From contig CAMPET010000254.1 of assembly GCA_946803715.1 (NCBI GenBank), positions 7,299 to 71,298 on the forward strand: a stretch of 64,000 nt of DNA, given 5' to 3'. Source of the stretch: Beroe ovata (Eukaryota > Ctenophora > Nuda > Beroida > Beroidae). A program made the position numbers and the translations under genes. Shown here one piece after another: positions 47,412-57,132 of this stretch. The notes beneath the pieces are model-generated. The model worked only from the letters and a program-made list of their open reading frames with translations. It searched no databases and was not told where the DNA came from. Position 1 is the first letter of the stretch. Each line of letters starts with the position of its first letter.

Positions 47412-48264
47412 CTTCACAGCATTATTTGACTAACACCATCCTAATATCATTGAATTGAATTGAATTATAATCACAGCACAACTATCAAATATATATTTTC
47501 TTCTGTTATTAAAGACATCACTTGGGTTGTGCTGAAGTATACATCAAGTATATAATTGATTTCATGATTCCTTCTTCTTCTAGATCCCTGATTCCTCTCC
47601 TTCCTTTGGATGTCATATATATTTGCTCTAATTATACTAAATTATGCTGTGGAGTTGGAGCCTTATTCCATATTCGTCAGGGTTGCATTGACTCAGTGTC
47701 ACATTGTTCACTATTCATGGAAACAAGAAGGAATAACAGATCCTCAGAACTCAGAAGAATAAAGATCCCAACATAGCAGATCCCCAGGAGAGCAGATCCC
47801 AAAAGAACATTGCAGAAAGAAATGATGAGAGCAAGTGTCAGAGAGAGTAGTGTAGAGTGACTATGCGCAAGTATCTACCAGCTTTCAAGGATGGTCCATG
47901 TCCAGCAATCTTATTGATGATTGCACAACCATATCCTGGTCTCCAATCCTGGCAATACTGCTATGCCATGAAAACAAAGTACACAACACTTGTTGACTAA
48001 TTGACTTTTAGCACTTGTAAGTCATAGGAATAAAAGCAGGAATTAATCCTTTATCTCAGGACCTATTAACCTATTCGTTTTACTTTGATTCATATATTCA
48101 GTTCAGTTCTTCCCCTCCATTGATTCTTATCTCCAACCCCCCTCTCTCTAAACTGTGAAGCTCAGACTTCCAGAGTTCTGGGTGGCCCAGCCTTGCAGTT
48201 GCAAGCTGTGAGGGGTACAGTGGGCGGAAACCACTCCGTTCACTCTTGCCACCTGCTGACACTG
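47412..48264. other. Intergenic DNA upstream of the USP gene
   Basis: AT-rich, short open frames only. A purine-rich stretch near 47760-47850 contains GCAGATCCC twice. No gene recognised; the USP promoter should lie just right of 47411. Confidence 0.45.
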
Positions 48265-48361
48265 TTGTAGGATTTTACCCTACCGTCGACGCGCACGCGA
48301 TTTTCAATCTACCCCGACAGGGATAAAATCCCCCCAGCAAGGGTAGGGTGGAATCCTACAA
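48265..48361. mobile_element. Fold-back element with 9-bp target duplication, family C
   Basis: A 97-bp element with arms TTGTAGGATTTTACCCTACC and its near-complement GGTAGGGTGGAATCCTACAA. The 9-mer CTGACACTG flanks it exactly on both sides (48256-48264 and 48362-48370). A 9-bp duplication is typical of Mutator-like (MULE) transposition. The older relative is at 29756-29863. Confidence 0.85.
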
Positions 48362-48577
48362 CTGACACTGAGATCCAAATTGCAGTTGACAGAAGAGGGC
48401 CTTACATCTGTAGGGTAACCGCTGATGATTCACAGTTTAGATTCTTCCCTCTTATGCCAATCCTCGGATTAGGAAATCAATATCCAGTATTTTGCTATGT
48501 TTGCAGTATACCCATACAACTCTATAGATAAGACTTTGGATGTTGTGTGAGTGGGGTTATATTCAAGAGTCGCATAG

Positions 48578-48578
48578 N
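48578..48578. other. Single-N assembly join
   Basis: One N in unique sequence (CGCATAGNTACAGG). No duplication is obvious around it, unlike at 23693. Confidence 0.6.
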
Positions 48579-48768
48579 TACAGGACTTAACATTTGAATT
48601 CCACCCAAGATCCTCACTAATGGAGGAGTGTTTCAATTTAATAATAATGGGAATAAGATCATATTGACATGTATTATTGTATTTGTAAGATCAAATATGA
48701 AATAATGATTAAGGATCAATTTAAGTATATGACATAATGAATGAACAGAATGCGCGCAGCGCGATGAT

Positions 48769-48848
48769 TTGTCAAATGTTACCTGACCTGTTTTTCGCGC
48801 GCGCGCGCCGCGCGCGAGAAACTGAGCCTGTCGGATAAAACCTGACAA
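48769..48848. mobile_element. Fold-back element, family B
   Basis: An 80-bp inverted repeat with TTGTCAAATGTTACCTGACCTG on the left, a pure GCGCGC core, and GAGAAACTGAGCC then CTGACAA on the right. The arms match 49028-49149, but the AAGGCCGAAAC hairpin is deleted. No clear target duplication. Confidence 0.7.
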
Positions 48849-49027
48849 AGCAAACGACGATCAAAAGATTGCCAAGTCGCCTGCGAAAGTGTTTGGCATC
48901 TTTTGGTCCGGTCGCTTTCCTTTCTAATTTTCAATTCAAAGTTCTAGTTGTGCACAAAGAATTGAAATACTTTTGAATTGAATAAATTAAGTGAAAGTTT
49001 GCATTTGTCAGGAATGTGCCAAAAATT

Positions 49028-49149
49028 TTGTCAGATTTTATGTGACCTCAGTTTCTCGTGCGCCTTCATCAAAGGCCGAAACAGTTTCGGCCTTCGATGA
49101 AGGCGCGCGTGCCGCGCGCGAGAAACTGAGGTCAGATAAAATCTGACAA
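49028..49149. mobile_element. Fold-back element with near-perfect 9-bp duplication, family B
   Basis: A 122-bp inverted repeat. The outer arms are TTGTCAGATTTTATGTGACC and GGTCAGATAAAATCTGACAA; the inner arms are CTTCATCAAAGGCCGAAAC and GTTTCGGCCTTCGATGAAG, shared with family A. Flanks CCAAAAATT (49019-49027) and CCAAAGATT (49150-49158) differ at one base, so a 9-bp target duplication is likely. Confidence 0.85.
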
Positions 49150-49159
49150 CCAAAGATTG

Positions 49160-50559
49160 TAGTATAACGCGCGCGGCATGATGGAGAAATCAAACGGTTA
49201 CAGCCGCGCATTGCGCAACCTTTTGCAATATGCGCTATGGGGTATTTTCGCGTTGGATAAAGCATTAACTTATCAAATTTGCAACGGACGTGCAATTGGA
49301 TTGTGGCTTCGTAGTTTTGTGGGGAAAGGTGTTCATTAATTATTTCCACAGACCCTTGTATTCATCACTGATCACTCGTGGGCACTCAATTGTTGATTAT
49401 AGCATTAGTCGTCCCTACTCTCACAGTTGTTTCTATAAAGTTTTGCCGCTGACAATGACGAGATGGACGGGTGTAGATAATGGCAGCAAAACGATGCTAG
49501 TATCGATGAAATGTAACGGCAATCCCAGTAAGTGTTTTTGGGACTTACATCCACGAAACAAGTGTGCTCCATCCATTCTTTTCTAGAATATGCTCTTTCA
49601 CAGGAGTTATACAGGGCTGTAAAATTTGATTATTGCTAAATTTATGTGTAATGAAATTAAGGAATATTTTATCATTTCCTAAGTGTAACCTCACATAACA
49701 TAACCGGTAGAGACAGATTCTACCAGTGACGCAAACACAAACACGCAGTCACATACACAGTCGCACACATGCCTGCATCGAATTGAGCTTGTTGACACAT
49801 CCGATATAGCCTCCTTATGTTATACTTATTACTTATGTTATGTTTCTACTCAAGAATGTTATAGCTCTCATTTACATTACTTGTTCAGTGAACTTATCCC
49901 CTAATAATCACCCTATACACTTAATCACGATGTAACGATATCAAATTGCATGTTTGTGTGTGTACGAGAGTCGTGATGAGTACGTGACTCTGGATTTATG
50001 CTTTCTGCACAGTGTGCATTGCGCAGTGCGTAGAATAAGTTTATTTACCGCGATTCTGTAAGGTTTCGTTTCCTAAATTTAGGAATTTAGCTCTTTTTGT
50101 ATTTGAGTTTTTCATTTTTCAATACATTTGATTATTCTCAACAAATTTTCATTGTTGGCCATGTTGTCGCCGTTTACAATGCATTTGTAGTGCGAACTGT
50201 GAATACATAAACTTGTTAGTGGTTGTCTTAGAAGAGGGCCTTGGTAGCTTTTAGTAAGTGTTAAAGCCAGTGGGTGTTAAAGCTATAATAGCTGTGTTGC
50301 GTGTAGTACGTGTGTTTTGTTGAGGAAATGGACCAGTATAATTGTGTGCTTGCTAAATAGTATGCTTTTATTCAGGTCAACGCGCGACCACTGTACTTCA
50401 AATAGAGCTTCAGACTGTGTGTGTGTGTGTTGCATGTTAGAGAGATTGCAATGTTTGTTTTCATAATCACGCAAATCCAGAATCACTGCGGTCGCACTGT
50501 TGACACCAGCATATTTGTTGATGGCGCTGACACCGCTGATTTGACAGCCTAGGAGAACC
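49160..50559. other. Spacer upstream of the aldo-keto reductase
   Basis: AT-rich, with CACACA tracts near 49735-49770 and GTGTGTGT near 50418. I see no supported exon. An upstream non-coding exon of the reductase gene is possible. Confidence 0.45.
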
Positions 50560-51417
50560 ATGCGGCTGCCACAATTCGGTATCGGTACCTTCCAGTTAGA
50601 AGATGTCAACGTGTTGCGAGGTGTAATCAGAGCGGTGTTACCACTTGGTGTCAGGATGTTTGACACCGCTCAGTGGTACATGAACGAGGCACAGATTGCG
50701 GAGGTGTTGTCAGAGGAACTCCCAAATCACAATCTAACCAGGAACGATGTTATCATTGTCAGCAAGGTCCATCCAAAGAACCATGGTTACGAGAAATGCA
50801 TGGCATCTTCACTGGAGAGTGTTGCTCATTTTGGATATCTGGATATGATGCTAGTGCACTGGCCCATGGCAACCGCATCTGCTACGTACCAGTGGCCGGG
50901 TATGGACAAGTCACAGGACACGGACATCAGGACTCTGCGGGCAGGCACATGGCGGGCGCTGGAGGAGCTGATGAAGGCGGGCAAAGTGCGCGGCATTGGC
51001 GTGTCTAACTACACAGTGGAGCACCTAGACGAGCTACTGGAGTACTCAACCACCGGGCCACCCAGTGTGCTGCAGTCTGAGTTCCACCCACGGTGTCATC
51101 AGCGGAGTGTCATGGATTACTGTGTCAAGCACGGTATCCAGTTCATGGGATACACTCCACTCGGCAGACGAGACCTCCTCGGCAAGGAGATAGTGATGGA
51201 ACTGGCAGGGAAATACGAGATCAGCCCGGGTCAGGTCCTGCTGAAATGGAGCATGCAGAAGGAGGCGGTGACGATACCGAGATCATCGAGTGCAGAGAGG
51301 AATGTGGAGAATACTATCAGTTGGACAGATGGGATTGTGCTGTCAGGGGAGGATATGGGCAAGTTAGATGAGTTGGATGATGAACATCACTACACGTGGA
51401 ACCCGAACCTGCTCTAA
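50560..51417 (+). CDS. Aldo-keto reductase
   Basis: An intronless gene for 285 residues, starting at ATG 50560 directly before the first barrel strand (LPQFGIGTF). It forms the (beta/alpha)8 barrel of the AKR superfamily. The catalytic tetrad is visible: Asp in FDTAQWY, Tyr in the same segment, Lys in IIVSKVHP and His in LVHWP. The NADPH-binding region follows with GIGVSNY, VLQSEFHP, and IPRSSSAERNVEN, whose Arg/Ser contact the 2'-phosphate. It reduces aldehydes or ketones with NADPH in the cytosol; the substrate cannot be read from sequence. Compared with vertebrate AKR1 enzymes (about 316 residues) the C-terminal loop is short, resembling the compact AKR5-like type. DTAQWY departs from the usual DTA..YGNE. 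Confidence 0.92.
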   Translation: MRLPQFGIGTFQLEDVNVLRGVIRAVLPLGVRMFDTAQWYMNEAQIAEVLSEELPNHNLTRNDVIIVSKVHPKNHGYEKCMASSLESVAHFGYLDMMLVHWPMATASATYQWPGMDKSQDTDIRTLRAGTWRALEELMKAGKVRGIGVSNYTVEHLDELLEYSTTGPPSVLQSEFHPRCHQRSVMDYCVKHGIQFMGYTPLGRRDLLGKEIVMELAGKYEISPGQVLLKWSMQKEAVTIPRSSSAERNVENTISWTDGIVLSGEDMGKLDELDDEHHYTWNPNLL

Positions 51418-52074
51418 AGTTAGGGAGGGAAAACCCCTCTCATTTTTCTTAGAATCTACAGATTTTTTAATAGTTTCATGTTTTATTCTAACTCCATGTG
51501 GCTAAATACACATTTGATGTAATTATGTAGGTACCTTCAGAATGTATTCTTTGTTTTAACATTTAGGTTTTATGTGTATGGGGTTCGCTGTTTTATCACA
51601 TTTATTCGAATTTTTGTGTGTCGTTTGTAACTTAATGGGGCATTCAGATGTTTTATGTTTCATAGCTTCATTCCTGCTTCGATTAAACGGTCTATTGTTA
51701 GTATCTGTGGAGTGTTTCTTTGTATCGATTTCCTCACACCTACATACCTATAATATCTACTGAGTAACATTCTTTTAAACGCTTGGCGTTTGGAGAATCG
51801 TGAACACAGATATTCATCTTGCTTTTATGCGATTCCTGCCGCATTCAAACCAGCCATTACTCACTTTTGCCCAAGCCCGTATATAATTGCTTCATTTAAA
51901 CCTTCTAAAATGTTTCTGGATGTATAATCGCAAGTGGACAAAGGACTTATGGAGCAAGTTGGATTTCATTATTCACGAGCTTTATGAAGGAGCATTTTCT
52001 GATCGGTTCTAATTGATCAATTCTCTCTTTTTTCATTGCTATTATTTTCAATCACTCCATCTTTTAGAAGCAAA
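51418..52074. other. Spacer between reductase and phosphagen kinase genes
   Basis: The 3' flank of the reductase and the promoter region of the kinase. AT-rich; no extra gene or repeat seen. Confidence 0.5.
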
Positions 52075-53483
52075 ATGAGTTGGCAAAAGCTCCTGGGAAG
52101 TTGTGCAGCGGTTGGCGCTGCCAGTCTTGGCGTCTATAAGATGAAAAACAGCCACCTCTTCGCCGGTACCGCTGAACAGGTGAGACAGATCTCGAGTCGT
52201 TCATCTCCGTTAAATATTCCCGAGTGATTTCTGATAATGATCCATTTGCATGGCTTCGAATGACTGAGATAGTTGAGCACACTGAGTGGCAAAATGCGCG
52301 CTCAGAAGCAAAAGGGTCTTCTCATATCGAAGAAATTTCCGAGACCATCGCGCTCAACGCGCGTTTATTTCACGATACTTATAGATCTGACGATCCGTAT
52401 TTTCAGAAACCATTCCCCCAAATCCGTTCTGAGCAGTCATTGGTAAAGAAACATCTTACTCAAGAGAAATGGGACCAACTTTCTGGAATCAAGACCAAAA
52501 CATCGGGCTTTACCCTGGAGCGAGCCATCGCAACTGCTATTCAGTTTGATAACCAGCAATGCGGAATCTACGCTGGGGACCACGACTCCTACAAGGATTT
52601 CGCACCTCTGTTCGACCAGGTTATTCAGGACTACCACGGAATTGATTCCAATGCCACCCACACATCTGATATGGACCCTATGAAAATCAAGGGGAATGTC
52701 CACCCTGATGCGCCTGTGCACTCCGTTCGAATCAGGGTAGGCCGATCATTCGAAGGTTTTGGACTGTCTCCAGGAATCACCAGGGATCAGAGGCTGGAGT
52801 TAGAGAGATTGCTAAAGAAAGCGTTCTCCACATTCACAGGGGATTTGGCGGGTAACTACTACCCTCTACTTGGCATGAAGGAGAGTGTGAGACAACAGTT
52901 AGTGGATGATCACTTCCTGTTTGTGTCCGGTGACCCTAACCTCATTGTCGCCGGCATGGAGAGGGACTGGCCCGAGGGTAGGGGTATTTTCCACAACAAG
53001 GACAAAACATTCCTTGTGTGGGTCAATGAGGAGGACCAGACCAGGATTATATCCATGCAGAAGGGAGGCGATGTGAAGGCTGTGTTTGAGCGACTTTCCC
53101 GTGCTATCAAAGCAGTGCAGGATAGTGTAAAGAAAGAGTCGGGCAAGGACTTTCTGTTCGATCCCAAATACGGGTACATCCATTCCTGCCCGACTAACCT
53201 GGGCACCGGCATGCGTGCCTCTGTTCACATTGACCTACCAGGGTGGACTGCGGAGGGGAGCGACGCGTTGAGAGCGAGGTGCGAGGAGCTGAAACTCCAG
53301 CCCCGTGGAACCCGTGGTGAGTCTGGTGGTCAGACCGGGTGCACCTATGACATCTCCAACAAGCACAGACTGGGCTACTCTGAGGTGGAACTCGTACAGT
53401 GTATGATTGACGGAGTTAACACTCTTTTCAAGGAGGATAAGGTCCTACAGGCTAAACATGCCAAGGCTAAACAAGCCAAGTGA
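52075..53483 (+). CDS. Mitochondrial-type phosphagen (creatine) kinase
   Basis: Two exons, 52075-52179 and 52407-53483 (TGA), join in phase 0 to 393 residues. Exon 1 (MSWQKLLGSCAAVGAASLGVYK) is an amphipathic/Ala-Gly mitochondrial presequence like that of mitochondrial creatine kinases. Exon 2 has the N-domain (HLTQEKW, GIYAGDHDSYKDF), the RVGRSFEGFGL loop, VDDHFLF, the nucleotide-binding WVNEEDQTRIISM segment and the signature CPTNLGTGMRASVHI with its reactive Cys. LGTGMR is closer to creatine than arginine kinase (LGTTVR). The enzyme transfers phosphate between ATP and a guanidino compound, buffering ATP in the intermembrane space. The intron contains an in-phase open stretch before the acceptor TTTTCAG at 52406, so intron retention could be mistaken for coding. 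Exact guanidino substrate is unproved. Confidence 0.92.
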
Positions 53484-53851
53484 ACGGTTTCCAGTCGTGA
53501 GTCGTAATGATATTGAGTGACTATGATTTAATTTCTGAAAATCCCATGACTATTTAATATTCCGGTCCATTTTGTGACTGACAATTTATGATTTTATGTA
53601 TTCATTCTCGAGATACGAGTTCCATAATAGGCATTGTTTGATGAATGATGTAAGTTTTCAAAATGTTAGAAATTGTAAGTAGTTTTATATCATTTAAATG
53701 CACTGAAACATAAACTCATAGTCTAACTTTTACTGCAAAATACAATTCGAACCCCCATTAAACTCCTATTTGAAAAACATCCCTAGCACTAGCAGAAAAC
53801 CGCATAGATACCAGACTGAGAATCTATAACTAGGTCAAACTATAGATATCA

Positions 53852-54191
53852 TCACCATACGTCCATGTAGTACACCCACAGCATGACTAGGACTGTAGTG
53901 AGTAGTATAGTCACAGTGTACAGTGAATTGCGACAGTTAGAGTATTCTGAAGTGTACTGTTCCTCTAACACCAGGCCGTAGTCCTCTCCATCGTGAATTA
54001 GATTCACCTGAACACAAACATGTACAATACGAGACACATTATGGGAAAACGAGACACATTATGGGAAAACGTGACACATCGTGATAACCAAGGTACTTAG
54101 CTGTGTCACTTAGTACACAGGGCTTAGACTTAGAGTGAGTGTACGAGCCTCATACCTGAGCAGGGTCTCGTCGAGTGCAGTTCCAAAACAT
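53852..54191 (-). CDS. Candidate 62-residue single-pass membrane microprotein
   Basis: Two short exons: 54191-54156 (ATG, 12 codons, ending GCTCAG|GTATGA) and 54007-53852 (after acceptor GTTCAG, ending TGA), phase 0. The product starts MFWNCTRRDPAQVNLIHDGE, continues with an acidic stretch (EDYGLVLEEQYTSEYSNC), and ends in one hydrophobic helix (SLYTVTILLTTVLVMLWVYY) followed by MDVW. It has an N-glycosylation sequon (NCT) and paired cysteines. No family recognised. It could instead be the last exons of a longer minus-strand gene, though the sulfotransferase occupies the region upstream on the other strand. Confidence 0.4.
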
Positions 54192-55110
54192 AAGCAAAAA
54201 GTATCAAAACTATCGTTATAGCCCTATATACACGTTAGAATACTGAAACACTAGTTTGTTCAGTTCTACAGCTGCGTTGATCACAGTGTGGAAAATGTTA
54301 AACTTAAACGAGGGGAATTCTGTGCAAACAATAACCACCACCTGTTGGGCATGGGTGTATTGTGTGTGTGCGCTGTACAATTGACGTGTTCCGTTACTGC
54401 GAGTGCAAGTGTGAAGTGGTGGGTTCAATCTAGGAGCGAGCTGTGCTGTATTACTATTACCTATAATAGGTTATTACCTAGATAATAATAACCTATACTA
54501 GATACAGAGAGATAGATCCCTGTCGCCTGCTAGTGCTCGTCATGAGCAACAACTTGTCGCAGCTCAAACTAAAACATAATGAGAATGTGATCACGTAACA
54601 CTAGAAGTAAAAGTGAGTGTAATGTATACTGTATAATGTGCACTGTGCATTGTACACTGTATACATTGTAAAGTGTAGATAGCGTGTACACTGTACACGC
54701 TACACTGTACACAGAACAGCTGTACACACCGGACTGGATCTGGATTCCATGAGGTGCTTTATTCACGTCACCAGAGTGCTAACTTATCAATATGCGGGGT
54801 TATTTCATCACTGTCTAGTTATCTTCCTGTGTCCTGGTCCAACCGACCTCCAGGGTTTGAGATGCGCCTTGAGTTTTTCCATTTTGCAAATTATTTTGAA
54901 AAGTCGCATCGATTTCTATTCGAGCACCAGTATTCTGTTGGTGCTGCTAAATGTGATGATGTAATTATTTCAGTAGGCTGCACATTATCATAGAGATGTT
55001 ACGAACATGACACACACACAAGGTCAACTCCTGCTCATATCACGTGATATCAGCACTATCGGCACGTGCAGTACCACTCATCAGGTATCAGCAGTGGTGT
55101 GCACGTTACC
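54192..55110. other. Spacer with imperfect palindromes
   Basis: At about 54618-54730 there is a run of nested, imperfect GTACAC/GTGTAC palindromes (GTGTACACTGTACACGC and relatives). A perfect ATATCACGTGATAT palindrome is at 55037-55050. No supported coding exon. Confidence 0.55.
55037..55050. promoter_or_regulatory. ATATCACGTGATAT palindrome, E-box
   Basis: A perfect 14-bp palindrome 61 bp before the sulfotransferase-like start codon, followed by a second CACGTG at about 55062-55067. Position suggests a core-promoter E-box for that gene. Confidence 0.5.
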
Positions 55111-56382
55111 ATGATGCGTCTCTCCCGCACAGTTAAGCTAATTATCCTGGGTCTATGTGTCCTGGTACTCACACACATCTACTCCACCATATCCTACAGC
55201 CCGCCAGACTACTGCCCCGCACGGCGGGACTTTGGGAATCTCACAGAAACCCACTACTTCCTGTTTATCAAACCGAAATTCGCTGATGCTGACGTGTTCT
55301 CAAACATGTTTTTCTACCACGGGTTAAAACACTCCCGGAGATTTGCCATGAACATTGAGTCTCCTGCGGCATGGCACGGTCTATCGCGAGGACTGTTCGA
55401 CAGTTCATTCCTGCAGGACACATTCATTCCGCCTAGAATGACCTGCCAGGAGATGGACTACAGCCCGGAGAGAATGGGCGTGCTATTCGGGGAGAACTTC
55501 ATCCACAGCAACCAGGTTGTGGTCGGGTTCCTCCGGGATCCATACGAGGTCTTCATGAGTTGTCTCACGGCTCACATTCAGTCGAGACGGAAAATCAACG
55601 ATCCCAGCGTCAGCATGTCTCTGGATGTCAATGTGAACAATTACATTGACACTTATCAGATAGGGGGTAATATGAAGAGTACTATGACATATGTGGGACC
55701 TCATACATGTCACAACGGACTAGCGTACTCCCTGGGGCTCAATGATGACTTGTACAGGACCCAGTTTAACCCTCACACAAACCCACAGGCAGCTGAAGAA
55801 TTTGCTGAACTAGTCGAGAGTAGGGTGTCAGACTTCATCATCTACGAGCATCTACTACAATCAATGTTTTTGATGAAGGAGCGGTACTGTTTGAGTGAGG
55901 ATATGCTCTATCTAACCCGCATCCCTGAAAACTATGTCAGTATTGGGCTGGGCAAAATATCCCAAGAGTCCAAGGAGAGGCTGAGAGACTTCCTGAGGTA
56001 CGACTACACTATCTACGAGAGGGTAGTCTCCAAATTCCAGACCACATTCTCATCGAGGCTGTCTGCCAATCCCCTGTTCGAGATGGAATACCTGTCATTC
56101 CAGGAGCGGATTGTGGACTTTACTAAACATTGCTGTAGGAAGAGTTTGTCTCTGAACGCTGAGGAGAGCAGGATCAGAGCGTACAGCATGACGGAGGAAG
56201 GGAGGAGCGACCCGCAGTGCGCCCTGATCAATGGTAACAACGTGTTCCTCGCCAACATGGTGTTCCAGCTACAGGAGTACCAGTTTACGGATAGAGTGGC
56301 TCTGGTACTCAGGAGTGAGGGTGGTACGTATCGTGATGTTCTGGAGATAGTCAATGAGACTCTCGCAGATGATGGTACGTGA
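55111..56382 (+). CDS. Galactose-3-O-sulfotransferase-like protein, cofactor loop degenerate
   Basis: A single open frame of 423 residues from ATG 55111 (earlier codons in frame lack an ATG). The N-terminus is a type II Golgi anchor (VKLIILGLCVLVLTHIYSTI). The C-terminal half follows the Gal3ST family: IIYEHLLQSMFLMKERYCL, DMLYLT, LRDFLRYDYTIYERV and FTKHCC. VGFLRDPYEVFMS fits the 3'-phosphate (PAPS) binding strand. The 5'-PAPS loop, normally KTHKxGSST, is here KPKFADADVFSN, with the phosphate-gripping residues missing. So the fold is sulfotransferase-like, but PAPS-dependent catalysis is doubtful. The gene ends at ACG TGA within GATG|GTACGTGAG, a strong splice-donor sequence, so a further exon may follow and the annotated C-terminus may be wrong. 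Confidence 0.7.
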   Translation: MMRLSRTVKLIILGLCVLVLTHIYSTISYSPPDYCPARRDFGNLTETHYFLFIKPKFADADVFSNMFFYHGLKHSRRFAMNIESPAAWHGLSRGLFDSSFLQDTFIPPRMTCQEMDYSPERMGVLFGENFIHSNQVVVGFLRDPYEVFMSCLTAHIQSRRKINDPSVSMSLDVNVNNYIDTYQIGGNMKSTMTYVGPHTCHNGLAYSLGLNDDLYRTQFNPHTNPQAAEEFAELVESRVSDFIIYEHLLQSMFLMKERYCLSEDMLYLTRIPENYVSIGLGKISQESKERLRDFLRYDYTIYERVVSKFQTTFSSRLSANPLFEMEYLSFQERIVDFTKHCCRKSLSLNAEESRIRAYSMTEEGRSDPQCALINGNNVFLANMVFQLQEYQFTDRVALVLRSEGGTYRDVLEIVNETLADDGT

Positions 56383-57132
56383 GTGGTAGTTCCAGTCACT
56401 GGTACCATGCGCGGAGTTTGTGATCGAATTGTGCGGGGTTTCGAGTTGATGAGCTACTTGATGAGCAAGTGCAGGTACCAGCTATTTACAGCTAGTGTAT
56501 AGTGGTGTGACAATAGATCAGGAAGATGTTGGGTATCAGGATCAGATAATCCATATTCCACCAAGACGAGAACAACCATGTTATTTACAATTTACAAGTG
56601 GAAATCATATAAAGTTAAACTTACAACTTATTTCGTCCAGCAAAATCTAAAGTTTTTGTATATAACAAAGCTTTTATTCTGTTTGGTTTAAAACATATCT
56701 GAAGAATCCTCTCTTAAACTGAAAGTTATACCCAAGTTTTATGCTTTTATAGACGTTGATAGAAAAAAGACTTGAAAAGAGATTTGGTAAGTGTGAATAA
56801 AATGTTGGATGTTCAACATTACTTAAGGCTCTGATTAAGTTACCTAATAAGGTTACCAAATTAAGTTAAATTTAAGTCTCATGAAGAGAATGCTTATTCT
56901 AATTTGCCTAAAAAACTTTTTTACATTTAATGATCCTGATAGTATCTACAATACGTACAATTGTCCTTCTTGCTAGCCGGAAAGTTATAGTAACTGTACC
57001 GCTTCTATAGCGACAACACCACTCCTGCTGTAAGTCAGGGAGAGTTGACAACACCACTCTGCTGTAAGTCAGGGAGAGTTGACAACAGTACTCGTGGTGT
57101 TGTCAGGGGGAGCTGACAACACCACTCTTTGT
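56383..57132. repeat. Spacer ending in a short tandem repeat
   Basis: AT-rich to about 56990. Then about three copies of GACAACACCACTC(T/C).GCTGTAAGTCAGGGAGAG-type units at 57009-57140, the last running up to the KATNIP stop codon. Confidence 0.55.

Noticed and set aside
48180-48250. Possible small RNA gene (GC-rich, near AGCCTTGCAGTTGCAAGCTG)
   Set aside because: No tRNA A/B boxes, 5S or snRNA signature can be matched; only a short GCAGTTGC hairpin is visible.
52224-52406. Extended kinase N-terminus starting at 52224
   Set aside because: A good acceptor at 52406 joins in phase to the presequence exon ending at 52179, and the extension has no similarity to phosphagen kinases.
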